Shown piece by piece: positions 37,202 to 49,965 of a DNA stretch of 64,000 bases; the stretch's first letter is position 1, and each line of letters begins with the position of its first letter. The DNA lies in the NCBI GenBank assembly GCA_023213395.1, contig CM041465.1, forward strand, positions 16,182,001 through 16,246,000, read 5' to 3'. Under the pieces are notes generated by a model, which worked only from the letters and a program-made list of their open reading frames with translations, was not told where the DNA came from and made no database searches. A program made the position numbers and the translations under genes. This stretch comes from Cycas panzhihuaensis (taxonomy: Eukaryota; Cycadophyta).

Positions 37202-37213
37202 TGGTATTAGAGC
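37202..37213 (+). other. Element E primer-binding site
   Basis: TGGTATTAGAGC abuts the LTR. It is the initiator tRNA-Met PBS with one C-to-T change; element F has TGGTATCAGAGC. Confidence 0.85.
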
Positions 37214-38635
37214 GCCTAGGTTGAGAGAGGTGTTTTTGTTCGGTATTAGAGCAGTGATTTGGGAGGTGCCATAACATTGAAATTTCTAAAAAGCAATAGT
37301 GAAATTGAGATGAAATAGTTCGTTTCATAAAATTTGAGTGGTCACACTACAGATTTTGGGGTGAAAGTGCGAAAATTGTAGCAGAATTAATTTCAGCTTG
37401 CATTTTTTCTGTCGCCGTATTTTTGGGACAGATCTACAACCTCAACTTTAAGGAGCCATAACTTTGGCTATAGGTATCCAAATGACCTCAAATGTTTTTT
37501 TTTTATTCTGTGCATTTTTGAATTCTCTTTGTAATGGAAGTAGTTTGAGGTTCATCAGAGTTCAAAATAAAAAGTTATAAGCAATTTATCAGAAGGTACT
37601 ATTACAGCCCCTAGAAACCCTAATTGTGAAATTCTTAAAAAGAGCATAACTTTTGATCTGGATATCTGAATTCAATTTCATCTAAACTGTTGGAATTGTA
37701 TTTCAGAGGCCATCATTTCCATCCATATTTTATGTATTTTTGAGCTATACTTTTTTTTAGAAATAAGTTTTTGGGAATTTAAGGGTTTCATATTGATATG
37801 GTGACATGAATGAGGCAATGGTAATGAAGTGATTGTTTGAGGCTCTCTTATATATGTTGTGCATGGGAGAGTATTGTTACAAGTGAGATGATATTAAGTT
37901 ATGTTGATGTGAATGTATTTGGCACTCTATTGGTGATTTGAAGTGCATGATGGTGATTGTTTAATGGAAAATTAAGTACCTTCTTACATGTGTTTATATG
38001 AGAGAGCTATTGTGATGATGACATAGTATGGTGATTAAGCAACGGTGAATGTGTTTGCATTAATGAGTTAGGTGGCATATGGTAATTTAGTGATCCTTGG
38101 AATGTGATTTATGTGAAGGGACTTTATGGGCATGATAAGACTAATTTGAGGGCAAGAAAGATAGTGATATAAGGCGATGAGATGCTTATTGCATGTGAGG
38201 TTAACATGACAAGATTGGGTAATTATTGGGCATGTTTTGAGGATGCGATTAGGGATGTTTTCTAGTTGATTGAATGGGCAAAGAAGGATGAGTTTCTTGT
38301 TGAAGATACCTGAGTTGCAAGGAAGCAAAATTATTAAATAGTATAATGCATGAGTTGTGTTTTAGGTAATTAAGTGAAGTGTGATGTGTCTTGGTGATTT
38401 AATGGTGACATGAAGTATACATGATTCCTGTGAGATATGTGTGGTATAAGCTTTGATTCTATGGTGAAGAAAGTGCTTCAGATATTCTTTGTATATGACT
38501 ATTTGGCAATATATGAGATGCATAAGGCAATGATGTGATAATGAAGTCAGTGATATGAGGGACATAAGACATGAGAAAGTTTGTTAAGATTGATGGGTGA
38601 ATTTGTTGATTAGAATAGGGACATGGTGTTAGAAA
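37214..38635 (+). other. Leader of element E
   Basis: No gene seen. About 37430-37720 holds CATAACTTT-type repeats like those at 1242-1600. From about 37790 it is rich in GATG/TGATG words and aligns with 51397-51973 of element F. The additional gene fragments of element F are absent. Confidence 0.6.
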
Positions 38636-39586
38636 ATGGCATTTACAATCATGGAGGATAATGATGTGGTTATATATGCTCCTAAAACAAATGAATATTA
38701 CTTAAGGGTTTCATTTCTTCCAGTACCTAAGTGCAATGGTGAAGACTACTTCTTTTGGACAATTAAAATGAGATGTCTATTCATAGCTAGAGGTTTATGG
38801 AAGATTGTTACTGATGAATATGATATCCTTAATGATGAAGAAGAAAATGAAATGCTTGAGAAGAAAGATAGGAAAGCATTCATTATGATTTGTGCTGCAT
38901 TCAATGATATTGATCTTCCTTCCAAATTCTATTTTGTTATTCCTATGATTCTACATGCAAGTAATGCTAAAGAAGCTTGGGATTTTCTAAGGGAAGTATT
39001 TGAACAAACTCCTGAAGAAACACAACGAATGATTGAAAAAGTAATTAAGGCTAGTTATGGTACAGGTACAATGAATGAAGAAAGTATCATCAACACTGAT
39101 AAGACAGCATGTCAAGATGAAGAATGTTTAAATCTTGTGGAACTTCTCTTTGTTGAATGCATTGATGAGATTACAGATGAAGACATTGAAAGTGATGAAT
39201 TGATTTCAAGGGAGATTGAATATGAATCTGATGGTTCTATAAAGGACGAGTCTTATATTGATGATATTCCTACTTTGAGTATTGATTCAAGTTTGAATGA
39301 TATTTCTTCTTTGAGCATTATTTCAAGTTCAAAGAGTATGCAAGTTGATCAAGACTCCACTCTTAAGGTTGAAGAGCTCACTATTGTACATGGTGATCAA
39401 GAGTTTATACAAGATAATTATGACAAGCAAGTTGTGATTAAAGATGGTTGTTTACAGGGTCTACATCAAAATCAAACTAGACCAGGTACGATGAAGAATC
39501 ATGATTTATACTTGCTAGAGTTGCTACTTCAACATCATCACTATGGGATTGAAGATAGAAATCAAGTTGAGGACATCATCCTATAA
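38636..39586 (+). CDS. Copia-type Gag of element E, 316 codons, no zinc knuckle
   Basis: N-terminal blocks LPVPKCNGEDYFFWTIKM and LFIARGLWKIVTDEYDI (residues about 20-65), then IPMILHASNAKEAWDFLREV and FEQTPEETQRMI (about 105-140), fit the DUF4219/UBN2 capsid pattern of Ty1/copia Gag. After about residue 150 the usual Lys-rich and CCHC region is missing. Instead the chain is strongly acidic, with DEITDEDIESDELIS. The start codon is the one shared with element F. The stop (TAA, 39584) is CAA in element F, so the frame was probably longer once; the homologous sequence continues to about 39745. Expected role: particle protein acting with enzymes from another element. Confidence 0.85.
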   Translation: MAFTIMEDNDVVIYAPKTNEYYLRVSFLPVPKCNGEDYFFWTIKMRCLFIARGLWKIVTDEYDILNDEEENEMLEKKDRKAFIMICAAFNDIDLPSKFYFVIPMILHASNAKEAWDFLREVFEQTPEETQRMIEKVIKASYGTGTMNEESIINTDKTACQDEECLNLVELLFVECIDEITDEDIESDELISREIEYESDGSIKDESYIDDIPTLSIDSSLNDISSLSIISSSKSMQVDQDSTLKVEELTIVHGDQEFIQDNYDKQVVIKDGCLQGLHQNQTRPGTMKNHDLYLLELLLQHHHYGIEDRNQVEDIIL

Positions 39587-39692
39587 AGGCATCAGTACAT
39601 AATTGAAGATACAAATCAAGATAAAGACATCATTCTACAATAAAGACATCATTATAAATTTGAAGACAAGGATCAAGTGAAGACATCATTTT
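39548..39692 (+). repeat. 18-19 codon tandem repeats encoding an acidic Gag tail
   Basis: Three units of 54-57 bp, each starting (A/T)TTGAAGA and coding for (I/F)ED.(N/D)QxxDIIL. The first is inside the open frame; the others follow the TAA. Element F has the same three units at 52838-52985. Units correspond between elements better than between neighbours, so the duplication predates the split. Confidence 0.75.
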
Positions 39693-39755
39693 CGAGACAC
39701 TTCCAAGGACAAGGCATTACAAGTACAAATGATCCAAATGTGCATTAAGGGGGAG

Positions 39756-39980
39756 TGTTGGAATATTAATGCACATTTGTTTTATCCCACATGCAAGTGG
39801 GTTCCTACTCTCTCTATATTGGCATGTACTATAAATACACAACATAGTGTATCATATTGTAATCATGTTGTAAGGATGTTTTGTTAATACAATGGAGGTA
39901 CCTTAAGGGTATCATTTGATCCTGTGGAGGTGTGTTTTGTTCTGTTTGTAAATATCTTATTGTAGGTCTATTTTCCAACA
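39756..39980 (+). repeat. Element E 3' LTR
   Basis: 225 bp, seven differences from the 5' copy, mostly transitions. Preceded by the PPT ATTAAGGGGGAG and followed by TSD AGGTT. Confidence 0.93.
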
Positions 39981-40199
39981 AGGTTGTGCCTAATCTACTC
40001 AGAAGTAGGGAAGGTCACATGTAGAATTTCTTTAGGAATTTACCATTAACAACTTTCTCAAACTTGAGACCCTCTAAAGTTATGATCCTATAGGTATCGT
40101 TGTCGAGGCTTTCAAGAATGATGAAAGGACCAACTTAATTAGGCCCAAATTTAGAAAAGTGATCGTGAAGATATTCTAGCTTGAGGACGTAGGCCCCAG

Positions 40200-41160
40200 G
40201 ATGTAAAGGGTAAGGGTGAACATGTTTATCATACATTCTTCATGCCCTGGCTTTGGATGTGAGATTCACTTGATATGCGATCAAATGTCTCTCGTCCAAA
40301 GCTTCAAGGTCAAGGAGGCGGGGATGGCGATAGGATTCCTCATCGATAAGACCTCAAAGGGAGACGCACAAGGAGCGAATTTCAACTTCCAAGGGAAGGA
40401 CCACCTTATTCTATACACAAGGAAGAATGGGGTTATCCCTATGGCTACGCAAATGGAAGTGCAATACATCCATAAAGCAAAGGAAAGTTGAAGGTGCCAA
40501 TCCCTTTGGGATTGGGCGATAATTTTCTTTAGGATGATTATAACAGTCTTGTTAAAGGGCTTGATTTGGCCATTGGCCTAAGGGTAATAAGGAGAAGAAG
40601 TCTTGTGGGATATCTAAAACTTCCCATAAAGCTCATCCATTTCCTTATTACAAAAAGGAGTCCCATTATTTGTGATCAAGATATCAGGAACCCTAAATCG
40701 ACAGATAATATGTTGGTAGATAAAAGTTGATATAATCTTATCAGAAGTGGAAGAAAAGGGGATTACCTTGGACTATTTAGTGAAATACTCTATTACAGTC
40801 AAGATAAACTTGTGTTATAATAAAGAAAGAGGGGTTATGGCCTCGATGAGGCCTAATCCCCATTGGGAAAATGGCCATGGAGAGATAATAGGATGTAGGG
40901 CCTGAGAAGGTGAATGGATGATATTTTCATACTCCTGACACCTATGGCATCATAAGGCATACGCATGGGCATCCTTGAAAAGGGATGGCCAATAGTAACC
41001 CATGTGAAGGATCCTCTGGGCCATGGATTGGCCCCCAAAGTGGGCCCCACAAACATCGTTGTGGCATTCACGAAGTATTTGGTTCACCTCATTAGGGTTG
41101 ACGCGGTGAAGGAGGACCCCATCAAGGGATCATTTATATAACACCTCCTCCATAAGGAAA
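40200..41160 (-). pseudogene. Gypsy integrase relic of element B
   Basis: The zinc finger reads ECHNDVCGAHFGGQSMAQ then GYYWPSLFKDAHAYALRCHRC, with the His/Cys pairs mostly present. In the core the Asp after WG is Gly (QWGLGLIEAI), the second Asp is Asn (ILITNNGTPF) and the Glu is Lys (ANGQIKPFNKT). All three catalytic positions are therefore lost. A 62-codon frame near 40281-40469 covers part of the core C-terminus. It is immediately followed, in element direction, by element E. Confidence 0.85.
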
Positions 41161-42606
41161 TACTGCCTAGCAGTGACCCTAATAAGTGACCTTACCTTGT
41201 CACTAGTATTATGATGATACTTCTGTTTAGTGAGATATCGTATGATCCCCATACCATTCACTATTAGCTAATGTATGAGTGGATGAGTCTTAAATGAAAA
41301 GGATAGGCTCATCTGGTAAGGAATCATCAACTTGAGTGTTTAAAGAGTGAGGGATTATGGCATCAACTAGCTAATCAGTGACCTCCATGCCCTTCTTCGA
41401 ATTCCTATTAATGATTTAGAGATCATACTCTTGAAGGATAATGGCCCACTTACCAGTCCTATCAATCAAGTTGAATTGAGTTAGGAGATATATCAAGGGA
41501 TTAGAATGGACGATCACTTGAGTGGTATTACCAAAAAAGTTATACCTAAATTTTTTGGTGGTGCGCACGAAGGTGAGGCATTCCTTCTTAATAGGGGAAT
41601 AGTTGATCTTAGTGGCAACTAAGATGCAGCTGCTAAAATAGATAACCCTCTCGGTTCCTGAATCATCCTCTTAGGTAAGCATAGCCCCTAAGGATTCATT
41701 GATAGCTGATGTGTAAAGGATAAAAGATTGATCAAAGAGGGGAGGTGCCAAGATCAGGGTAGAAGCCAAGGCTCTTTTGAGCTCTTAGAAAGCTTACTGG
41801 GCCTTTGGAGACCAGACAAATGGGGCTCCCTTCTTCAATAAGTTAGTGAGGGCTATAGCATTTATGGCAAAGTTTGCCAAGAAACATCTAAGGAAACCTA
41901 ATCTACCCAAGAATGACTTAATTTATAGTTGAGTCTTGGGAGGAGGCATGTCAAGGATGGCCTTGACTTTATCAAGGTTAATCTGGATTCCTTATTTTGA
42001 AATAAAGAAACCTAGAAGTTTGTTGGCTATTATAGCAAATACGCATTTAAGAGGATTCAAGCTAACATGATATTTATGACACCTAGAAAAGATGGCACAT
42101 AAATCATTAGGATGTTAGGCCCTTTTATATGAAAGCCCCATCATGTCATCCATGAAGATCTTGAGGGTTTTATTTATGAGGTCATGGAAGATGAACTGCA
42201 TCACCCTTTGGTAAGTGGCGCCTACATTTTTTAGTCTGAAGGGCATCACTTTGTGAGCAAAGGTACCCCAAGGAGTGGTGAAGACCATTTTGTGATGGTC
42301 TTTAGGAGAGATTTGGATCTGGTTATACCCAAAGAAGTTATCCATCAAGGACATGACTTCAAATCTAGCGATTTGATCAATGATTTAATCAATGAAAGGT
42401 AGAGGGAAGTTGTCCTTGGGACATGCATTGTTGATGTCACAGAAATCAATGCATATTTAGATCATTCTATTCTTTTTAGTAATGGGAACAATGTTTGAGA
42501 CCCACTTAGGGTAATCGATGGAGGTGATCAACCCTACATCCAAGAGTTTCTCAACTTCCATCTTTATGGTAGTAGATAGTTTAGGATGGAGGTGGTGCTA
42601 CTTTTG
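41161..42606 (-). pseudogene. Gypsy reverse transcriptase and RNase H relic of element B
   Basis: RT blocks: LITSIDYPKWVSNIVP, ICIDFCDINNACPKDNFPLP, SLMDNFFGYNQIQISP, TTPWGTFAHKVMPF, and catalytic IFMDDMMG (42115-42354 open). The thumb/connection follows as KCVFAIIANKLLGF and PPPKTQL.IKSFLGRL. The RT-linked RNase H is weak: the usual leading Asp is replaced (FILYTSAINESLGAML), with CILVATKINYSPIKKECLTF beyond. Loss of this acidic residue, also seen in element A, fits a family that relies on its second RNase H. The frame continues with many stops to the integrase. Confidence 0.85.
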
Positions 42607-43614
42607 CTACACAAGGCAAGCACCTAGGATAGTAGTAAGGTTATGGGTGATAATGGAAGGGTCTATTCCCTTTATGTCAGTGTAATCCCATGCAAAAATG
42701 TCATGGAACTCCTGAAAAGGAAGGGCATATTCCTTTATTTCTTTAGGAGAACACTCCACTCCCACCTTGATGACCTTACTTGAAGCAAGGATGATGTCCT
42801 TGGTTGCTCCACACATATCATTCCCTTCCTCAAAGTGAAGGGGGGCTTGGTTAATAGGAAGGGGCAAAGAAGAGCTAGGTAGACTTGGGTCAGTTAAGGG
42901 TGACACAAGGGCTGGAATCTTCTGGTAACCAAGTTTATGGTGACAAGGAGGGAGGTTGGGCATAGAACCTACTTGATGTTCTAACAATTCCTTATAATTC
43001 TCAAAGCAATATACCATGTGGATAGTTATGCTTGGAGAAGATGAGTAATGAAGAGTAGGAGGAGTGGCGAGACCATAATGATTGACCCACCACTCAATAT
43101 AGTTGGGAGACTCTTTGGAAGAGTTGGAGGGTGATTTCCTATGGCAGGCAACAGGAGGTTCCCTTACCTCACCACTGAAGGGGGGTGATGAGGTAGAAGA
43201 TGAAGTGAGAAAGGAAGTCACATAAGAAATATAGGTAGTGATATGTGACTCGACAAGAAGGCTAGGCTCCTCAATGGAAGAAGCTTCAGGTCGGGACCTG
43301 AAACGAAGTGAATGCCTCCTACTTATATTCAAGAGGGATATGGGATAAGGGAGGTCCTCATCATCACTGTCAGACTCATCGTCACTCAACATGGTGAGGT
43401 ACCCATAACTCTCCACACCAATAGAGGTGAAACAAATAAGGTTGGAGGAAGAAGGGGAAGGGCCCTCTTCGAAACAAGATGAATTAGGAATGTCAATAGG
43501 GCAAGTCGAAGCTTGGGCAGATGGGTCTTTATTGCCCTTCTCCAGGTCATGAACCACTTGACGGGGTTGATACAATTGCTTAATGGGAGGAGGCTCCCAA
43601 GAAACAACCTTCAT
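42607..43614 (-). pseudogene. Polyprotein linker of element B, 335 open codons
   Basis: This is the longest open frame in the window, yet it is part of the gag-pol polyprotein between protease and RT. The N-terminal part is Ser/Pro- and acidic-rich with DDESDSDDEDLPYP. The C-terminus IKEYALPFQEFHDIFAWDYT then DIKGIDPSIITHNL is the standard lead-in to gypsy RT. Sequence matching it exists in element C at 14200-14560 and in element A at 4400-5700. No enzymatic motif was seen in the linker itself. Being open here while neighbours are broken is probably chance. Confidence 0.75.
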
Positions 43615-43644
43615 TCACATTTTTTAGACGAATTTGAGTTTCTC

Positions 43645-43960
43645 CTAATGGGATGAACACATGGCTCCCATTGAATTAAGATGTGGATGTCCCAACCAAA
43701 GATTATAGTCCATGTCTATTTCAAGGACTACAATGTTAGTGAGGACAGTTTTGTCCTTAAGGGTAAGAGGAATAGAGATAGACCATAAAGGCATTTTCTT
43801 GCTACCATCATAGCCTTGACAACGCCATGGGACCAGCTCAAGAGCTGTTATGCCTAACTCTTGCATGATTTGTAAGGGCATAGCATTGATGGAAGAACTA
43901 TTGTCTACGACAATTCTTTAAAGGATATACTCACGAGTGTCTATGGATATAGTGAAAGGG
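43645..43960 (-). pseudogene. Aspartic protease relic of element B
   Basis: The active-site turn reads VVDNSSSINAMP (about 43910-43880), then LGITALELVP, YDGSKKMPLW and YNLWLGHPHLNSMGAMCSSH. Asp is kept but the following Gly is Ser. A 78-codon open piece spans 43645-43881. Confidence 0.78.
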
Positions 43961-46749
43961 TAGTGCCATTGGCATTACCTTTCATTGGTTGAGGGGAGAT
44001 CTTTAAGGTCAAATAAGATAATGAGTTCATGGCTTAGGGCAACACCCAAGGCATGAATAGAAGCATCAACTAATCCTAAAGTCTTCAAGAGAAGAGCATG
44101 CTGCTCTGGATAACTCCTTATGATGTCCATCATGGACATCCCTACAACCATAATATAAAGCTCATCGATGATGGAGAAGGGCTTACTCTTCTCAGTGGGT
44201 TAGGGAAGCGTCCTTCAGAAATCATAACAATTAGGTTAAATAAGGATCGTCTTAGGGAGTGGTAGAATATCTAATGGAGTATTCTCCAAAGGAGGGTCAA
44301 ACTGAGAGGAAGAAGAGGCATCTATAGCCTCTTTGTCCACTTGAGACCGAGTCAAAGCATATAAAGGCATGGTCTTAAGCATCTAGATAACTATCTTTCG
44401 CTTATTTTAGGATCGAGAGAGAGAAGGAGTCTAACAACAAGAATTAGAAGAGGAGGAAGAGTTCCTTACCCCCTTCCCCTTAGCTTGCATGGGGTGAGGG
44501 TTAGGGGATCTTCCTATATTTCAATTCCACCTTTATTGGATATGTTGATCCCATTCCCCATGTTTGGGGAAGGGATCTCTATGAGCTGGTTGGTCTAGAT
44601 TGGGCCTAGACACCTATCTAGGAGAGAAGTCATGATGTATGGCAGATTTGGAATGTTATGCCCTATATTACAAGTCTTCATGGAAGCACTTACCATGAAT
44701 GGAGCACCATTTCTTCTTTAAGGAAGAGTTCATCTTCCTCACTTGAGAAGCATGGGTATTTCCATTCTTAGGAGGCACATCTTAGGAGGCTTGATGAATA
44801 GGTTTATGAGATGTTAGACATGAAGGATGGGCTTGGAGTTTGAGCTCCTTCATCGTATGTTCAAAAGAATGTATGGTAGAAGTCAATGGATCCAAAGTCT
44901 TCTCCATTCAATGGGTTGAAGACTTGGAAAGTTATTGAGTTTTGGTTTCACGAGATGGAGGGGGTTCCTCATGTCATTATGATAACCTGAGAGGTTTCTT
45001 GAGACCCTCTTGGATCTCAATAGCCTCAAGAGCCAAACATTTGGATATTACAAAGTTACATGTTGTTACCCCCATCTTGAGGACCTCAACATGTACTTTG
45101 AGATGAAGGGTATTAACAAAAAGATCTCTTTTTAACTCCTTGGGTAGGGTTTCCTTTGTGGAGTGGAGGAGATCATGAAAATGCCTAACAAAGTCACAAT
45201 TTATTTCCTCGTGACCTTGTTTGAGGGATAAGAGGGCCTTCATTCCACTCTCAAAGGGGCAAGTAATATCAAAGTAATTTACGAACTCATCTATGAGCTA
45301 TTGGAATGATTGAATTGAGTGCACGGGAAGGCAATAGAACCATTTGAGGGCATCACCTTGCAAGGAATGTGGGAAGAGCTTCATTGAGATATGATCATAA
45401 GCCCAATAGTCAATGCACACCACAGAAAAGCTTCTAACATGTTTCATTGGGTCTTGAGAAGAGGTCCTATCAAACTTGGGTACCTTAGGAGGATAAGGTG
45501 GTAAGTTAGTCCTTAACACCTCAATGGATAAGGGAGTTGACCTATAGTCCACAAAGGGATGGGCCCTTGGTTGAACCATCAGATCAACAAAGGATTAAAG
45601 AGGAGGTGGGCAAGGATACCCAAATCCTCCTTAGGAAACTTGGCCCAGAAGGAGATATGAACTTCCTCCCACTTAGTGGGAGGGGACTAATCCTGAGTGT
45701 GAGGGGATTGGAAAAGAAGTGGATGGGTAGGAAGGACCCATCTCCCCTTGAGGGTATGCCCCTTATTGAAAGGGGACTTGGGAGAGGGTGCCTTGAGGAG
45801 GGACTTGTCTTCCTTGTGAATGCACCGTATATGAAGAGATGCAAGAAGAAGGAATGGATGGGTGTGGGACCAACTTTTTCCCATATGGGCCACCTTTAGG
45901 TGGTTCAACACCATATGGGTGAAAGGGGTCTACCCTATAGACAAGAAGAGGATTCCCTTTACCATGCCCCCATGGTTGGGAGGAGTATCTTGGGGGCACG
46001 TGAAGATATGAATCCTTAGGTTGAGTTTGGGGGTGCATAGGGATTTGTCCCACATAGCTAGAAGTAGGGGGACATGTAGGCCCCCTAGGTCTAATGGAAG
46101 GTGGATGAACCATGGTTGGATGAGGCATGGTTGCTTGACTAGGAGGAGGTGTACTTAACCCAAGTTGGGAAGTGGGCATGCCTTAGGTGGCCCCTAAGGA
46201 ATGCAGGCCACCAGAAGAGGAAGAAGTAACAAGGGATGGCCTTATTGTGGATAATAAAACTAAATGGGATGGGTGTAAGGGTGCAAATGTGGAGGAGAAG
46301 GGCACCATACTTTGCAAGATTCTTTCCAACCACTTGGGAGGTGGTTGGAGGCTAGCCACTTGGGAGCATTGATTAAGCACTTCCACCACATTTGCAGGAG
46401 GGGTTCCCACCTGCTCATATGAGGTTGAAGGATCCTCTTACAAAGTGGACCCCACAAGGCGATCCTCATGGGTGTTATCACTAAGATGGTGATACCCCAT
46501 AGGGGAGGAAGCTTCCACATCATGACTGGAAAGATGATGGACATGTGGGTGCTCTTAATTACCTGGATAGAAGATGGGGTCTTCACCCTCTTGGATGGGA
46601 CCTTGGAAAGAAGTTGAAGGTTGCTGGGTCTCAGAAATATAGGCATGGTATGCCCAATCCGAGGAGAATCCTTTCATAGATGACTCAGAATTAGACAACA
46701 AAATGGGAGAATAAGGAGAGTCTTCCAAAGAAGGAGGGAGACCTTGCAA
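43961..46749 (-). pseudogene. Gag relic of element B and gag-protease spacer
   Basis: It starts about 180 bp after the PBS. Open N-terminal pieces include SSDWAYHAYISETQQ (46749-46555) and Pro-rich stretches at 46179-45763. The capsid-like core runs about 45579-44977, with YPPKVPKFDRTSS, LKWFYCLP, MKALLSLKQGHEEINCDFVR and PKELKRDLFVNTLH. The Cys/His cluster KKKWCSIHGKCFHED lies near 44720. A decayed Ser/Pro-rich spacer leads to the protease. Domain order and sequence agree with element C gag. Confidence 0.8.
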
Positions 46750-46910
46750 ATGATGAGAGAATCATCACATACAAGTCCTTCCCTATATTTGGAGGAAAGA
46801 GGGATAACAGAATGATAGATATTGGGGGTTGCCTAATGAATTGAGAAGGACTACCAAAGGAGAGGTAGCACCAATAGAAAAGAGACTAAGATAGACCCCT
46901 TACTGATGAG

Positions 46911-46929
46911 TTCCCAGTATGGTCACAAG
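46911..46929 (-). other. Element B primer-binding site region
   Basis: On the element strand CTTGTGACCATACTGGGAA directly follows the 5' LTR. It matches element C at 10769-10787. Confidence 0.5.
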
Positions 46930-48250
46930 TGGAAGCACACCTATGGGGGGTCACTAGATATAAGGAGATCAAGCCTATACAATTAGCAATTATGGGGCTA
47001 AAGGATCTTTAGAAGTAAAAGAAGGGATTACCCACAAAGGGCATCTGTGTATTGGAACACAAGTTCAAGGACCTACAAATAGTGCACAAACCTTCCCTTA
47101 TGGTGAGAACCTTCTCAGATTTAAGATGGGTAAGGGGGCTCCCTCAGTTTATTGAGTAGCCTCAAAGGGACCCTCCTATCCTGGATAGTCGAGGAAGGAA
47201 AGTTGAGATGAAAGATGCCTTTCCTAGGAAAGTAGGAAAGGTGGAGGTAGGCCCTAATGGAGGAAGGGGTACCTACAAATAAGAAATGAATGGCGGATAA
47301 TGAAGGTGCAAAGAGGATGTTAGGTGGAAAAGACCAACTCCCCAATAGAGGTAAGACAAGGTGATGCCTTACCAAAAGTGGGGGGCACCTTGAGGAGGAT
47401 CCTCCTAAGGAACCAACACCCTAGGGAGATGGCTAGGTGTATAGGGTGTTATACAAGGTATCTTTTGTGTTGTTTTATGATGAATATAATACTGTTACAA
47501 AGTGTTGCTACTTCTGATTTGTCATTAATTAAAAGGGGAAGGAAAGAACAATAGCACTCTCTCTCAATTCTTGCCTCTCTCTCTTTACTTTTACAAATGT
47601 CAAAGGAACCAAGAAAGCAAGAAATCATATGAAGAGAATATAAAGGCTAGTGCAAGCTAACCTAGTAGTGCACAGGGAAGAAAAACGGTTATGGTAGAGG
47701 AACTTGCAAGCTTTTGTACCCTTACCTTAATAGATGTGGGAGTCATTTAAGAAGAGGGAAATGGGAACACACCAATGGTAGGGAACCACCCCACTAGTGG
47801 GATTAATGCCTACACATGCAAAATAATTATCCCTTTCTCTACATGAGTGAGCCAAGTAATCTACAAGAAATAAAACATACACATCTTTTCCTTTCCTTAG
47901 GAGTAAGAGGGAGAAGAGTGAGCAAGAAGATAGGGTAAGAAGGCATGCACTTGGAACTGGGATGGCTCGTGTAGCGAGCCTTTCTTTTCCCTCACGATCC
48001 TCTTTCACCCACCTAACACTCCTTACCACAATTGGTGTTGTAAAAGAAATAATAGTGGGTCTTCCTTACCTTCCCCAAGAACTAGTATAGAAAGGAACCA
48101 AAAGAAAATAAGAGTTGCTCACAAAGAAGATTCAAAGTAATGAAATAAAAAGTAAAGGGAATGTGCATACCTCCCACAATGACCTTTGCTTATTCTAGAA
48201 GGTGAAACCTACACAACAAGTTGTTTTTCTTTTCCCAAGGGTGCTAGATA
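46930..48250 (-). repeat. Element B 5' LTR, first segment
   Basis: Pairs with 6277-7608 of the 3' LTR. Interrupted at 48250 by element F (TSD AGATA 48246-48250). It holds minus-strand frames of 84 and 100 codons (47121-47375, 47727-48029) with partners in the other LTR. Confidence 0.9.
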
Positions 48251-48470
48251 TGTTAGAATATTAATGTACATTTGATTTATCCCACATGCAAGTGGGTCCT
48301 ACTCTTCCAATATAACTTGTATTATAAATACACAATATTGTGTATCATATATAAGGTTGTTGTAATGATGTTTTGTTAATACAATGGAGGTACCTTAAGG
48401 GTACCGTTCGATCCTGTGGAGGTGTTCTGTTCTGTTTGCGAAGATTATTTGTATAGGTTGATTTCTAACA
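48251..48470 (+). repeat. Element F 5' LTR
   Basis: 220 bp with TATAAATA at 48323-48330 and the family-wide block TACAATGGAGGTACCTTAAG. Differs from element E LTRs by substitutions and a short deletion. Confidence 0.93.
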
Positions 48471-48482
48471 TGGTATCAGAGC
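48471..48482 (+). other. Element F primer-binding site
   Basis: TGGTATCAGAGC directly follows the LTR: the initiator tRNA-Met type PBS, unmutated. Confidence 0.9.
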
Positions 48483-48974
48483 TAAGATGAAGTCAGAGCC
48501 AAGTTAAGTGAGGTGAAGCCTGGTTGAGCAAGGTGTTGGTAGGTGAAAACCTAAGATGTTGAACAGTGATTGAGGCTACTTATACATCAAAAATTCTAGT
48601 TGCATACTCTCTATTGAAGTCAATCAATTATGAAATGCTATTAATTCATCAATATTTTGGAGGTATTTCTACTCACGCCCATATCTGTATCATTTCTTCT
48701 CTATTTTCACCTTTATTCTATTAACTATTATTCCTTATTTTATTCGTATTTATGGTGCCCTATTTTTCTACATGTTATTATATTGATTTATTTATAATTT
48801 GGTTGTTGTCTGCTGTATTTTTATTGAGTAGTCCATTTATTTTGATCTATTGCACATCGCCATCCTCTGTTCTATTTTGGTGCCCTAGTCTCTGTGTGTA
48901 TTTGCATAGCCAACTATATTTCTTCCATTACCATGATCTGCTCACTGTAGCAATTGCCTCTACGTAATGATGAT
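48483..48974 (+). other. Leader of element F, first part
   Basis: AT-rich sequence between PBS and the gene fragments. A 71-codon + strand hydrophobic frame (48752-48967) has no recognisable motif and may be chance. Confidence 0.4.
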
Positions 48975-49600
<626 letters not shown>

Positions 49601-49644
49601 TGACCACTTCCTCCGCTATCTGTCGGTCTCACCACTAGGCTACT

Positions 49645-49965
49645 CACACTCCCGTATCGCCAGTGTCGTATCCTCCACCATAGCCATAATCTGAATCTGC
49701 CCCTAATTTGGGTTGGGCCTTGTTCATAGAGATGTTTTGACCATTTAATTCCCTCCCATAGAGCTGATCAATTGTAGTTTCCATTGCTCACTCTTTAGAA
49801 AAAGTCACAATCCAAAACCACATGGTCGACCAGTTTCTCTGTCCAACATGACCTGTGCTTCGAGGACCTTGCCAAAATGGCTAAAAGTATCCTCGAGTTC
49901 TCGGTCAATTGTGTCCCATGAAAACCCTTCGACAAATACCCAGTAGTCATCCTTCATAGGCATGA
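49645..49965 (-). pseudogene. Captured RRM fragment resembling RZ-1-type RNA-binding proteins
   Basis: The minus strand encodes DDYWVFVEGFSWDTIDRE, LEDTFSHFGKVLEAQVML, DRETGRPCGFGLVTFSKE, a stop, AMETTIDQLYGRELNGQN and ISMNKAQPKLG, ending in GYGGGYDTGD. VFVEGF fits RNP2 and GRPCGFGLV fits RNP1 of an RRM. The VNKAQPKLG-like end and the Gly/Tyr tail are typical of plant RZ-1 glycine-rich RNA-binding proteins; the CCHC knuckle that should follow was not found. One in-frame stop and the loss of the tail mean it is not functional. The near-complete RRM with no evident intron would fit capture from spliced RNA. Confidence 0.85.

Larger units (their letters stand above)
36977..39980 (+). mobile_element. 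Element E: gag-only short LTR retrotransposon (TR-GAG-like), 3004 bp
   Basis: LTRs 36977-37201 and 39756-39980 (225 bp each, 7 differences, about 3%) begin TGTTGGAATATT and end TTCCAACA. Exact TSD AGGTT at 36972-36976 and 39981-39985. A PBS follows the left LTR and a PPT (ATTAAGGGGGAG) precedes the right. The only coding part is a Gag frame; there is no protease, integrase, RT or RNase H, so it must have used enzymes from another element. It sits just past integrase in element B. Same family as element F. Confidence 0.93.

Noticed and set aside
42607-43614. Longest open frame in the window (335 codons) as a host gene
   Set aside because: Its C-terminus is the standard lead-in to gypsy RT and it lies in register between the protease and RT of element B.
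48752-48967. 71-codon hydrophobic frame as a third captured gene
   Set aside because: AT-rich composition alone can give such a frame and no family pattern is visible.
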